From NCBI GenBank assembly GCA_973895155.1, contig OZ316892.1, positions 22,568,001 through 22,632,000 of the forward strand: a DNA stretch of 64,000 bases. Reading direction: 5' to 3'. The first letter of the stretch is position 1; the number at the start of each line of letters is the position of its first letter. A program made the position numbers and the translations under genes. Shown piece after piece: positions 21,302-33,900 of this stretch. The DNA comes from Marsupella aquatica (lineage: Eukaryota; Marchantiophyta). Under the pieces are notes generated by a model. It ran no database searches, had not been told where the DNA came from, and saw nothing but the letters and a program-made list of their open reading frames with translations.

Positions 21302-22444
21302 AGGGGAACCTTGGGGTCAGTGGGAGGGTGGTGCAGTGGAATATACAAGGGGGTTTTATGTAAAACCACATGACAATCCAATATTTTCTTGACATTTTTG
21401 GGTACCAATCTCTGAGTTGGCTTGCTTCCAAGTCACTAGTGCCTTGAACCCTGCTTTCTGTTGTGTCAACCTTTGCCTGCCTATTGGCCTGTCACCCCAC
21501 CCACCCAACTCTTGTGTTTTCTTTCACTTTTGCTTCTTGTCCAAATCCTGCCTTCCCTTCTTGCCCAATGAAGTGTATTGCAACATGACTAGAAACACCA
21601 AACAGGTTTCTTGTTATCAATAAAAAAAATTCTGTTACAAGCAAAATGTTCTTGTTACTAGGAAAAAAATCAATATGAAAATGTCCGATGAGAATTCTCA
21701 TTTTCCAAAAAAAAATTAAACACAACATGTTTTTTCTAGCTTCAAGCGCTACTATTATCAACGCTGGGCACTAGCTAAAAATGTCAACTAACACAAAAAC
21801 CCTTTTTCAAAACAAAAAACAAAAAAATGACCACCATTTTTCCTGTTACCAGTAATTGTTTCCTGTTATAATTTACGGTCGTTTGTAAATAACTCATGGT
21901 CACTCAACAAGGTTTCCTTTAAGGTATGAGGCAAGTAGCAACTATGGCTACTGCCCATTCCTAAGAAGAGGTGGTGACATCATGTTTCCATCCCTCAGCA
22001 GGACCGGTGATGTTTCTGGCAAGCAATCGGTTCCGTTTGTAAGCATCTAGTAGTGAGAAGTCTAGGGTCTATATCAAAATATTTGACAAATTTAAACCAG
22101 ACCCTGTAAGAGGAGCAAGTGAGGAAAAATAAGACCGTGTAAGAGACACCTGAGTGAACTATATATCATAATTAATTATTAACAATGTGAATTTATATTA
22201 AATTTGTGTAAGGGAATTGAGCCCCTCCGCTACTTATAAATCACAAAGAGGTAAAGCCTTCTAGAGTGAAGTCCCTAGAGAGTGACTCTAAGGCCCCACC
22301 AAAATTTATGTGGACTAAAAACTATTGAATCTACAACCATAATAAGGGATCCCGTGTTTTTTTGTCATTCGTTCTAATACAAAAATCACTTGGGCGGGAA
22401 AGATCATCCACAAGCGTTGGATTTGTTTTGTTGTTTTCCTTGAC
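21302..22444. other. Intergenic, nothing recognised
   Basis: AT-rich DNA with A-rich runs near 21.62-21.83 kb. No gene supported. Confidence 0.45.
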
Positions 22445-22570
22445 CTTTGATAGAGGAAATTGGCACCCCTGATGCATAATTGCTTCCCCGCGGTGCCCCA
22501 TAAATGCTCCAGCCTGACTCCCTATGGGCAGGCCCTCCTTGCACATTGCAATGCACGGGCATAGGGCTCG
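22445..22570 (-). repeat. Dispersed repeat, SINE-like, copy 1
   Basis: On the minus strand this reads GCCCTATGCCCGTGCATTGC, then GCAAGGAGGGCC, CATTTATGGGGCA, GGGGAAGCA and TTTCCTCTATCAA. The same order occurs on the plus strand at 39691-39812 at roughly 75-80% identity by eye. The compact length and lack of coding suggest a SINE. Confidence 0.65.
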
Positions 22571-22678
22571 TGTTATATATAATATTAAAATGATGATCAT
22601 GTATAGTGATTGTTGTCCTTGTCTCCTCTAGCATTTAAAGAATGAGCATTCAGGCTTGTACACCCAATGCCAAGGGCC

Positions 22679-22783
22679 GGGGCTAGCTACCTGGTTTATA
22701 GGTATGTGACCAGGAGATGTTGATCAAGTACATTTTTGGCTACCTGGTAGATAGCCTTGTATGTTGGTATTGATCAAGTACAA
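22679..22783. repeat. Imperfect tandem duplication
   Basis: GGCTAGCTACCTGGT...GTTGATCAAGTACA is followed by GGCTACCTGGTAGATAG...ATTGATCAAGTACA. Confidence 0.6.
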
Positions 22784-23259
22784 CAATGTAGTAGAACTCA
22801 CACTGGCAACCAAGAACATTTTTGTGGTAGGATGTTGGCGAGCTAGCCCAAGAGTGGCTTGGGAGGGACTGGAGAGTCTACATAGTTAACTCTCAAAAAG
22901 TGCTCCTGACTACACACTTCTGTCACCTCAAAATATGGCAAATTCATTTGCAAAGACTCCCCTGAGCTATTAGGTAGCCTACCCAATCCCAAGGCGGGAT
23001 TTGGTAAAATTTGCCAATGATAAACACCAGTACTCTCCTTTTCTCAATGTACTCTCATACGCTATGCAATGCAAAGCACAGGTGTATCAACATCTATACT
23101 CACACATCTCCATGACACCGACATGAGAAAATATGTACACTCTTCAAAAATGAGCAATATATGGGTTTGGGGCCAATACTAATGGACCAAAGTGGGGCCA
23201 GAGTTGGCAGGGTTTAGGGGCTTGTATATGAGGGGACCACCATATATGAAAATATCTAT
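22784..23259. other. Intergenic, nothing recognised
   Basis: No gene, RNA or repeat structure identified. Confidence 0.4.
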
Positions 23260-24010
23260 TATATAATGTCATCTTTTGGGCAACGACATCTTTCAAAAAA
23301 AAACATTTGCACCACAATAGTTCTCTGCAAACAACAACTTTTATACAACAAGTGGCATTTTTATGCAAATGACCTCTTTTCTGCAAATAGCATCTTTTAT
23401 GCACATAACATCTTTGGTAATTTTTGTGTAACGCATGGGTATTGAGCTATAAGTTTATATTACTAAAAGTCTACATCTTTTATGCATTGAGGTCATTTAC
23501 ACAATGAGACCCTAAATGCAACAAAATCTTTGGAGGAATGGCCTTGTTGTAAGTGAGGACTTCTTTCCATACCCTCTGTTGTGCAACAACTTTTGTTAGA
23601 ATATTAGTGATGTCCTTTCTTCCACGATATGTTTTGCAGAATCAGATAATTTCATGAAGTCCTTTCAAGACAACATCATTTCCATAACAAAAACTTTCCC
23701 ACAATGATGCCTAATTACACAAACATAACATTTTGTAATGACACCTTTTGCAGAATGACATCAGTTGTATAACAGTATCTTTTGTGCAACACACAGGTAT
23801 TGAGCCAGTAATTGGAAAAAGGAATGAATAAGCATGGCCATGAGATACATATTTCCTCAATTACTTCTTTTAAGGAATGACATCTATTGTATAACAGTAT
23901 CTTTTGTGCAACTGGATTTGTTGTGCAATGACCTCTTTTGTGTAACGCATGGGTATTGAGCTAGTAATTGGATAAAGGAATGAATAAGCACGACCATGAG
24001 GTACATATTC
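23260..24010. repeat. Degenerate short-unit tandem array with a larger duplication at its end
   Basis: The region is built from variants of a roughly 18-25 bp unit such as ATCTTTTATGCA-AT-AC and CTCTTTTCTGCAAATAGC. Superimposed is a longer direct repeat: GGTATTGAGCCAGTAATTGG...GAATGAATAAGCA at about 23801-23840 and GGTATTGAGCTAGTAATTGG...GAATGAATAAGCA at about 23952-23990. No coding function is indicated. Confidence 0.6.
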
Positions 24011-24649
24011 AGCACAAAACCCTCCTGTTTGACAGGTACTAAAGCTGGACAAAAGAAGATTCTCAAAAATCCATTTTGTCATAGTTTTGAGGGTATCCAT
24101 GAAATCTATGGCATAGCTCTAGAGCTGTTACATAAACTCCACAATAGCCCAATCATTTTCTTTCAGATGTCCCTCACGTGTAACTATGGACTGAATGGAA
24201 AAGTGGAATGGAATTTCATATGCTCAACTTTGACGATCCCTAATAGACAGGATGGAATTTTTAGGGTTTAGGGTAACCACGTTTGTAAGGGCCCTTGTCC
24301 CCTGCATGCAACCTCCATCCAGACCAACTTGCATGTAGAGAGTCCCTAAGAATTGTATTCTTGGATTCACAACTCCTATCTAGACAAAAAGAGACACAAG
24401 TGGAGGGAATCATTTTCAAAAACTATGATGTGGATGAGGATGTGGAGCAATAAAGTGAGCTAACACACTTCACTTACAATTGACTATTTTTTCAAGATTT
24501 CAATTTTGCATCCTCCTACAATTGTCTTCCAATTATGAGGCAATGTATAAGGATTGCCAACAAAGATTTAGAGGAATCCACGGATATTTTGTAGGGACTA
24601 CTTTTGGGGGCTCTCACATGTGTAAAATACCCATATACTCTCACCCTAA
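24011..24649. other. Intergenic, nothing recognised
   Basis: Open frames of up to 91 codons lack recognisable motifs. Confidence 0.4.
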
Positions 24650-25007
24650 TGTTAGGCTATGCTTCTAGTATAACCTATTTACTTCCATAGTACTAGCTAG
24701 GCTTCAAAAAACTAGGATAACACTTGTTTGAGTTCCCATGGACCATGGGAGGAGGTATATCCAAGGGGAACACACACTTGTGCTCAAGGTCCACTCCCGA
24801 GGAGAGAGAGTGAGAGTGTGACACGAAGAGCTCTGGCACATTGGCTATGGAGTGAGTGCAATCGTTTGTTGTACTGGATTCTCTCACGGCTGTGGACATA
24901 GGTAGCCAAAAATAATATGGTGATCCACATACTTCCAGTGTTGGAGTCTATGTATATTGTTCACTTGTGTTGATGCTATCTCGTTTGGTTTAGATTTATT
25001 CCCAACA
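24650..25007 (-). mobile_element. Solo LTR of the same copia-like family (minus orientation)
   Basis: Read on the minus strand this 358-bp unit starts TGTTGGGAATAAATC and ends with AGCATAGCCTAACA. Its exact flanks are CCTAA at 24645-24649 and CCTAA at 25008-25012, a perfect 5-bp target-site duplication. This supports insertion of one retrotransposon followed by LTR-LTR recombination that left a solo LTR. Confidence 0.88.
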
Positions 25008-27774
25008 CCTAATTGGGAGGGGTAGCTCTCATTGTGAGCACATTTTGGGATTGTTCATCAAGTGATCCCAAGGTATGGGGCAAGGGCAGCTGGACTAGGG
25101 GAGTAAAATTTGCTAAAGTGTATCAGTGGAATCTTGCATGGTATGAAGACTTTGCAAAGAAGGTTTGATGAAGACCAGGGCCAAAACATAGGCAGCCTCC
25201 GGGCTGTCTCATTTCAAATTTGGGCTGTCACCAATGGCCAACTCCTATTTTTAAGCAAAGTTTGTGTGAGAGACAAATTTACAAGGTCATCAACACAACA
25301 ACATATGGCTGCTATTTCTCACCTATCATTTACTAGTAGGACTATCAGGCATACCCACGTACATTAGCAACAAATTAAACTCAATTTAAGCCATGAGCTG
25401 TTGTATATCAGGTGTCAAATCTTGCCCAAACTGGAAAGCACCGCAATATTTCTTGCTAAAAGACAACCCATACAAGAGTTTCACGGGAAGCGGATGAAGT
25501 TCAACAATTCATTTTGTTTGGCCTGGGGGAATAGGGGATGAGATTGGTTGTTAGTGGGCTCCCCAGTTGTTTCTTCCAGTTAGTCATGGAAATGGTTGCC
25601 TAATAGGATTCCTGTCATCTACCCTATCAGCAATTTGCAGTTAAGGTTCCTTTGCAGACACTTAATATCTTGCAACCCACCATACCTTGTTAGATGTATA
25701 GTCAGATAAGTTTCTAACTTTCCAAAGATTGCTTGATTTGGCTCATAGATGGTGAACTTAAAATTCCTAAAATCAACATGGGTCAATGGATGTGCCTCAT
25801 CTCATGAGCTGGACTTCAAGTCAAGCAAGCATTTGGACAACCTATTTGCCTATTCTAGATTGGCACACAACAATAGTGCAAGAGAATTGAGCTAGATTTT
25901 ACATGCCTTTTCATTGTGACATCACCTAGTAGGTCCCCAAGACATGGAAGGATTCAATTGAAGGTACATCAAGACAGAACCAGGGTATGCGGGTTTCTTT
26001 CTGAGTGCGTGTGCATTGTCTCCTTTGTGATCTTGTTCAATAAGTTTGAGTGTCTTGGTCTCAGATTCGGTTATGTTAGTGAAGTTTTCATGTAACCACA
26101 TCTTCCTTCCTAGCTATGGTCCATTCAGTACCCTAGTTTTCAAAAACCTCAACTAGCATAATGACATTCATCAGTCACCTCACCTGCCTCATTCTGAATA
26201 TGGTTCCTGAGTGTTTTCAACCTCTCAGAAACACAATCATTCCACAATTGTCTCTCATTCAACAGACACTTTTAAAGGCAAGTCTTGTGTCATTAGAAAG
26301 CTCAATTGATAAGGTTTCAATAGAATACTAGACTGGCCATGAAACTGAAATTTCAGTAATAAGAAAGGCCCACAAAATTTTGCTTTCAAGACGGTTATCC
26401 GGGTTTATGAAGATGCTAAAATACACAGTTCAAGTACAACTTTTGAAGAACATTACCTCACAGTTCACAATTTTTTAGAAAACATGCCAAATGTTGTTTG
26501 AAAGCATTTTTGGAGAGCTTTCAAATGGTACCAAGAACATAAGCAAAGAGTTTGTAAATTAAGAAATATGAATCAAAGAGACTCTCTGTGAGTTTTCAAC
26601 AAGGCCATATTAGAGAAAGAGGTGAAATGGAGGGTGATACCTGCGCTTCAGCCCGACAAATGAGTGAAGATAAACTCTCACCCCAATACTGATTGACTGA
26701 AACTCTGGTTGAGGTCCCTAGGCAATACTCTGAACTAGAAATTGTCTTTCTTCTGTTCCAGGGGAACTACAGGTGACTTCCAAAGAAGTAGATTCTGAAG
26801 CCCCCTAAGCCCCTTTGGTAGTTTAGGTCCCTATTCAAATTGTGGGTAGTTTAGTTGAGGAAGCACTCTGACTCACACTGGATGGGTGCTTAAATAGAAG
26901 TGGACTCACCTGGTTAACCATTTTAATAGGGGGCTTTACAAGAACCAGTGGACACACAGTCTTAGTTTTTCCCGTAGTTTTTAAACAGAGATGCCATCCT
27001 AACAGTTAGGGGACTAGCCTTTCTTGACTCCAGAAGACTTTTGGAGGCCATTTCAGCTTTGGTTTGCACAAACCTCCTTGGCAATTGGTAGGTCCCTCAA
27101 TGAGTGAAGGTTGTATGGTTATTTGGCCAAAGTTTAGACCACCTTTGTCCATATAGCATACTCATCCTGGAACATGAAAAGTTATTTTGTCCTCTAGCAA
27201 AAAGTTTAAGTTTTTTAGTGAAATACAGGTGATCTAATTTTTTTGTGGCAAATATAAATAGGACATTGATTAGGAAGCGTGACATTGAAAATTTGTGCAC
27301 ATACGGTACAAGAATAAAAGTACACATGTAAAGAAAAGTAATAATGAACAGAAAAAATTTAAGTCTATGGTATTGGGTTATGCACATACTATACACCAGT
27401 AAAGATATTCATGTACTTATCTTAGGTAATGACACTCAAATGAATTAAAACCATAAATTTAGGACACAAAACCATGAGTAGAACTTAAAGACATGAGGAG
27501 TGCACTTTAATTAGATCATTTCTTCTTCACTAAGGGCTAGAACTTCCGTGAGCTTTGTTAAAGGGTGGATGATCAAAAGTATATGAAAGATTAAAAAATT
27601 TAGAGGGGTGCCAGATTAAATTCAAAATCTAAAGTATACAAGGGATGCACCTTGGTAAGACACATTGAATTAAAATACACAAAAAAAGAAATTTGAATAA
27701 GACAAAATACTGGAAGATGGATTCACCATATAGCACTTGAGATATTAGATCTCTTGGAATGCATTCATTGCAAT
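25008..27774. other. Intergenic, nothing recognised
   Basis: AT-rich, no frame above about 100 codons with recognisable features, no clear repeat structure seen. Probably old transposon DNA. Confidence 0.4.
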
Positions 27775-27945
27775 CCCTAGTCTGCGACAATTGATTGCAT
27801 ATCAAAATATGATAATATATCATGTATTGTGTCACTTCATATCATGATAAACCCAATTATTCTGTTTAAATCACTAAGTGTTATTCGAAATACATACCTG
27901 ACTGCCGGTTTCTGATGTGCAATTACCGTAACACTACTAGCCCCT
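27775..27945 (+). repeat. Dispersed repeat, copy 2 (partner at 15160-15340)
   Basis: Contains GCATATCAAAATATGATAA, CTGTTTAAATCACTAAGTG and TTATTCGAAATACATACCTG in the order of the 15-kb copy. Confidence 0.6.
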
Positions 27946-28585
27946 CCATTCGTCACACACCTGGAAGCTTAAGTGACTTTCCACTCATTTTGGTATGGAA
28001 TGGACCCACCTGGATTATCTTAGGCTACAGCCCAAGGATAGGCAAAATGACGCACCCAGGCCACATTGACAGCAATAGATGCCCCTGAATTTTAAAAGAC
28101 CCAATCAGTTGCTCATTGTCCCCCCCCCACGGAGTGTCAATCCTCTCGTTCTTGTAAAGGTCGTGTGGAACTCATAAGACTCTAATTACATAAAGTTGTA
28201 CTGAAAGGCCTGGGACCTGGACGCAGCCCCAACCCCTTAGGTATGGCCAGTGGGGGTTCAAAACAAGATAAGTGCACTAGGAAGGTGGGAGAGTAGCTAA
28301 TAATAAAAGGACTTACAAAACGGCCTTCAATCCCGTCTCGGAAACGCCCAGGAGCTCGATCACTAGGCGACGAGCATTATGCAAAACGAGTATAGTCGGA
28401 GGACTCGAGGAGGTGCAGGGACCTGGAACCGAAGTACCGCACTCGCGGACGGGACAACGGTCAGTAAGAACGACCCTTCTCAGTCCAGTCCCTGGTTAGG
28501 GGCGTTCATGGAGGACAAATAAGGGCAGCGACGAAGAAAGAAACGGCGGTGACGCTGTAGAGGACTTCTAACCACCTGACCCCCC
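27946..28585. other. Intergenic, turning GC-rich
   Basis: A C9 run occurs at about 28120-28129. No gene supported. Confidence 0.4.
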
Positions 28586-28780
28586 CTCGATATTCTCCCA
28601 GACATTCGGAGGAGATCTCGACCGTTAAATCCTCGACTGTACCCACGGACAGCGATCGCGAGCCAAGGCCATGAGCGACTGTGCCTCCATCTCCGACGCC
28701 CAGATGCTATCCCAGATATTCGGAGTCGATCTCGATCATTGAAAGGCCCGACCGGACCATGATCGCAAGCGAAGTATTCG
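28586..28780. repeat. Diverged direct repeat in GC-rich DNA upstream of the EDC4 gene
   Basis: GATATTCTCCCAGACATTCG...GATCTCGACC...AGCGATCGCGAGCCAAG (about 28588-28666) is echoed by GATGCTATCCCAGATATTCG...GATCTCGATC...ATGATCGCAAGCGAAG (about 28703-28775). A long open frame on the minus strand here is best explained by composition and this duplication. Confidence 0.6.
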
Positions 28781-30902
28781 GCCCAAAGACGCTTGAGGAT
28801 CCGAGCCCTGAAGGACTCAAGGAGAGTCGAGACAGCGTCGGGGGCGGATGGCGGGGTCCTCTGCCCCCGCCCCCATTCCGTCCCCGTCCCAGTCCAGTCC
28901 AGTCCAGTCCCCTGTCCCATCCCGTACCGTCCCTCCGTTCGACGAACTTACTAGGGAAGTACAGGGGGAGTAGTAGTGTTGGAGTAGTCGTTGGATCACC
29001 GAAGGAGCAAAGAGCAAGGTAGCAAGCAAATCACAACTCTCGTGTCTACTCTTGTTGCGACGAAAGATTTACTCATGCTGCGGATTTGGAGAAAGGAAGT
29101 CAAGCACGGAGAAGAGAGAGGGAGGAGGGGAGGGCCCGAGCAAGAGAGAGTACCTGACCAGGAGAAGGGCCGACTTTAGATAGAGAGTGGAGAGGGAGGA
29201 GAAGGGAGAAAGATGGAAGGGCCGGAAAGGAAGGAGTAGAGCTTTTTTCTTGCTCGGTGATGACATGCGCTGCTGGTGCATCATCATCGTCGACCTGTAG
29301 CTGCTCTTTTGCGCCCGCAGTTGTTGTTGTTGTGTTGTTTTGCTGAAGGTCGGTTTTCGTTGTTGCGTGTTTGCATGCATGCTCGGTCGCCTCGTTCCTT
29401 CAAGCGGGCGGTCGCGTGTATGCGCGAGTCACGTGTTCGACGCGACTCCTTCCACTACCACCAGCGCCATTCCATTTTCTATGCCATGCCATGCAGGGCG
29501 AGCAACTGTTGCTACTAGGAGTACTACTGCTGCTACGACGACTGCGTCTGGAATAATTTAGGTCAAGAAACTTTTTGCACTTATCCTCCTCGTCGATGAT
29601 CTTGCTGCCCATCCGTTCGTCCGTCGGGTTGTTGCTCGCTTAGTCAGTCAGTGAGTCCGTCTCGCTTTACGGTGGTAGTGCGTTGTGGAGCGACGGAGTG
29701 GGGTGTCAGTCTAATCGCCTCATCTCCCACTATCATCAGCATCCAATCAATCGATTCCCTGCATCGAACGCCAAGTGAAAGCCCTTCCAGCGACCAATCA
29801 AAGCCTTGGCTCCGGTTGCCATCGAGTCTGCTGGCTTCAGGCTTGTCGTTGTTCTTCTCTTGTTGTCCGCGACGAGTCCCGTCGTGAGCATCAGGTCCTA
29901 TCTTCGTGTCTAGCTTTGAAGGAGTTCAAGGAGGGCGAAGAATGCTCTGATACGCACACACTTGTGGACTGGACTGTTGTCGGAAAGGGACCTGAAGGTG
30001 GAGGAGGGATGCTGTAGGGGACAATAGATGTTATGATGAGAAGGTGATGGGACGAGGTCTTATTGGTTTATTTGACGTGCGTGGTCTTTCGCAATGGAGA
30101 CGAATCGCGTCTCGAGGAGTTGTGTCCGACTAGTCAATGTCTGTGTTTCAAAGTAAGACCTCGGGTTGGCCTATGATCAATAGTCAGTTGTAATATGCTG
30201 CCGAGGAAAGATAGGGAATAGAGGAAGCAATAGCTTTGAATAGAAAGAAGAACTGGTGGCACATTGGTTACGTTATGGTGGTTTATCCACTGTTGCTACT
30301 ACCTTGCCGTTTTTTCCATTCCCAATCGGATCCCGTTTGGCATTATGGACTTGTTGCTATAGGATCATGAGGGTTTTGGAAATTATACTAGCGTGGAAAA
30401 TAACTCATTAATCTGCAGAAAAGGCTGGTTGCTTCTCTGCCGTACACTTGGAAGAAATTTTCTTCCACTTTAGCTGTTGCTAGTGGTTGTCTCCTCTGTC
30501 TACTTCGTCTTGCAACCATCGTCCAAACACCGCCGCAGAAGTGGTTACTGTCAGTCTAGAGGTTCGATTTTCCTTCGACGAGGTGGCTTAGGTCAAGTGG
30601 ACAAGAAAACAGTTTACACAAGTCAGATAAATGCCATGAAACATGGCTTAGTATGCTTTGAGTTTATGTTTGTGAGCGAAATTCTAGCGTATGAGGGTTA
30701 GTCCGGAGAGAAACTAGCTAAGCATCTGAGTGACATAGCAGTTGCATTGGAATTTAGTGTGAGACTTTCTCGTCAGCTTCAGACGTAGATCAGCTATGGA
30801 ATGTTGAGATGGACGCTGATTTATCAACAAAATGAATTTGATTTGTTGATTTTTCCAGGTTAGGCATTGCAAGTGCTTTCTCTGCTGGGGGACCCTTCTT
30901 CA
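28781..30902 (+). promoter_or_regulatory. Promoter and 5' leader region of the EDC4 gene
   Basis: Contains a CAGTC/TCCAG pentanucleotide run at about 28889-28910 and AG-rich stretches at 29.1-29.2 kb. A strong acceptor, TTTTTCCAG ending at 30858, lies 44 bases before the start codon with no ATG between, so the 5' leader probably contains an intron. I could not choose its donor. The transcription start is not identifiable. Confidence 0.35.
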
Positions 30903-33900
30903 ATGGGGACGCCGGGACCGTCAGGAGGAGGGTTTGATATACAGAACTTCTTCAAGACCGCGCCTCCATCATCACTCTCCTCGTACACTGCACCGTCAGC
31001 ACCTTATCCGCCTGGTGGAAATCACCCTTACCAGCAGGCGCCTACCTCTTCCCATACCTTCTCTAATTTTGCTCCGTCGAACTCATTACACGGGAACAAT
31101 TTTACTCAGCTTCCAGGCTCGGGATATCCTTACAACTCAGCACAGCCCCCTCAACCAGGGATGCAGACACCAGGGATGTATAATCCCTACATGCACTTCC
31201 ATCCTCAAGATCACGGGAATCGCCCCCCTCCTTACGCGCAAGGTCCTTACGTCAGTGCTCCTGGCTTCCCCCCTCAAGGGCCTCCACACGGGACTTTTTC
31301 CCAGCCTCAGTTTTCCACTGGCACTTCGCCAGCATTTAGCCAGGCTCAATCTTCTACTTCTGCTGCTACCCCATCGTCATCTGGCCCGCAGCAATCACAA
31401 GTCAGTCCTCAACCTTCTGCCGCGCCTGCATCCTCTGGAGGCCAGGTAGCCCATGCTCCGGAGCCAATATCAAGCCCTCCCTTAGATGGGGCACATCTGA
31501 TGGCACTCCTGACAACTCAATCGTCAGCTGAAACAACCAGCAAAGAGGAATCGGTTCAGTTTCAGATGGGGGCTCCCAGCTTGCTCGATCTTCCTCCTCC
31601 TGGTATTCTCTCTTCTGACGCTTCGCAAGGCGCTGGTCCTGAGGTGTCTCTTCCTCCTCCAGCTCTTGCTCCGGCCTTACCCACAGCTCCCCCTGTAAAC
31701 TTGGCTCCACCTGCCTCAAGAATGCCCGGCACCAAGCCCCCGCCCAGGGGTCGGTCACTGAAAGGAGAACATGTATTGTACGATATTGATGTTAGGATGC
31801 CGTTTGAGGGCCAACCACAGCTGGAGGTTTCCCCTATTACTCTTTACGGTTCGGATCCCGTTCTGGTACTGGGGCGGCAAATTGCAGTCAACAGAAGCTA
31901 TATCTGTTATGGATTACGAGCAGGCACTATTCGAATCCTGAACATCAACACTGAGTTGCGAGTTTTACTTCGGGGTCACTCTCAGGCGAGTGTGTTCATT
32001 TTTTACTGCTAGAATTCGCGAGGACTTATTTTGGTGTTGATTAAGGAGCACGATTTCATAGAACAAGTCATGTACAATATTTCCAGCTAACGCGTATTGC
32101 CGTCTTGGACCGCAGAGGGTGACAGACATGGCATTTTTTGCCGAGGATGTCCATTTGCTGGCCAGGTACAGTTGGTCATTCAAATCTTGTTTCTTCGTCT
32201 CGATATAAAAATTATTACTTGAAGTCTCCACCAGTTCGGTCTTTTCCTTTAAGTGTCTTTTCTCTTTCGTCTGACATTTTTCTGCACATCGACAATACTA
32301 GCAGCTCTTCACGAAAATATTGAAACTGGTTGTCGGAGTCGAGCTAGCAGTAGAAGGCAAGCTTTTAGTGTTGAGGATGTTGTGGGCATTTTGGATTGGT
32401 TCAACGAGGGGAGCCGTTCATGATTACTGGAAGTTTGTTCCTGCTTGTTGGTTCCACTCCATCTATGTCTTTGCTGTGTCATGGAAATCGTCGATTTCTT
32501 TATGAGCTTTGCACTCCCAGGACGAAATCAGCAAGTGGATGCTGAAGCACTGGCATTTAGAGATATTGTTATGCGTGTTGGAGTGAGAAACTTGATTGCT
32601 GATTGAGGCTATATCCATAAGAGGAGAGTTGTCAGGAAATTACTCTGAATGTTGAACAGTTGAAGGGGGAACCAGCAGTTTCAGTGCCGAACATATTGCC
32701 CTGAGTTTTGCGGATGTTCCTTCTTGGATGCTGCGGGTCAAAGTTCAGCGTGAGTCCTTGCCAGGATTAGTTGTTGTGGATGCTCCTATTCCTAATTCCT
32801 TTTTATTGGTGGGCTTGCAGTGCAAGTACAGATGGCCGGATTTTTGTGAGGAAGATAGTGGAGGGAAATTCGGATGAGTCAAGAATCATCAAAGACCACA
32901 TCCTCCTGGTTATGCAGATTGTTGGAGACTGGGATACAGTGCACCCCCGGGTTTGTTGGCATTCTCAAAATCAGGTAATTTACTCTACTCGTTCAGTAGT
33001 TATGTAGCAGTGTTCCGTATTAATGATGTCTGAATGGCCACAAGAGTCATGTGGTTGCTCTTTCCTGCGAAAACGAGAAGATGTTCATTGTTACATCTGA
33101 TAAATCTGAAATAACTGGCGCGTGCTCTCAGGGAGTGCAATTCCTGTTGTTCTTTGCTCTGCCTCACGTCTTTTGCCACGACGTATAGTCATAACTCTAT
33201 GTCAAGTTGTGGACCATTAATTAGCTGGAAAGGGTTCGATAAGATCGGTTAGCCTAGTTGTTATTCAAGATCTGCGTTATATCCAGAGCACCGGGGTCAC
33301 ACAGTTTATTTTGCTAAATTGCATCAACGGATTCACATGGTCAAAATTTTGTGCTAATACAGTTGAATTTTGGCATTGCAGGACATATTAGTGGTCGGAA
33401 TTGGAAAGTATGTCTTGACTGTTGATATAAGTAAGGTCAGGGTAAATGCTCCTCCTGGCGGCTTCACAGCAGAGGATCCAATAACGTGTGATATGAACAA
33501 CCCACCCGAAGGAGTGCACGTTGTTGGTGAACACAACAGTGATGTCACGGACCTTTCTGTTCCACTGTGGATTCCGACTTGCTTCGCATCTGCCTCACTA
33601 GATGGCACGGTAAGAATCGTCATAGTTCTATGATACAGTGCTTTGTCTTTGGAAGCGATGAAATCTTGTTCGCTTTTGTTGCAGGTCTTTCCTGAGATGT
33701 GTTTCCGAGTCAGCTCTTCAGATTTGTGGAAATGTGGCTGAATAGGGCATATTGAAAGGCCTGATAAGTTATGTCTTCTACTGACCTCTTACTACCCCCT
33801 GAATTCATAGAAGGAAACCTCTTTCCAAGTGCGAATTTCAGCGCTGATATCTTTATTCTTGGTATCTGTTCCAGGTGAGGATATGGGGAGACAAGAAGGC

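Noticed and set aside
23260-24010. CRISPR-like array
   Set aside because: Units are degenerate with no constant repeat and spacer pattern, and the genome is a plant.
28480-28920. 146-codon minus-strand frame with internal repeat
   Set aside because: The repeat is a DNA-level duplication in GC-rich DNA; no protein family recognised.
30867-30902. Earlier start of EDC4 at a TTG codon
   Set aside because: A plant nuclear gene would use the ATG at 30903, and the upstream bases lie directly behind a strong intron acceptor.
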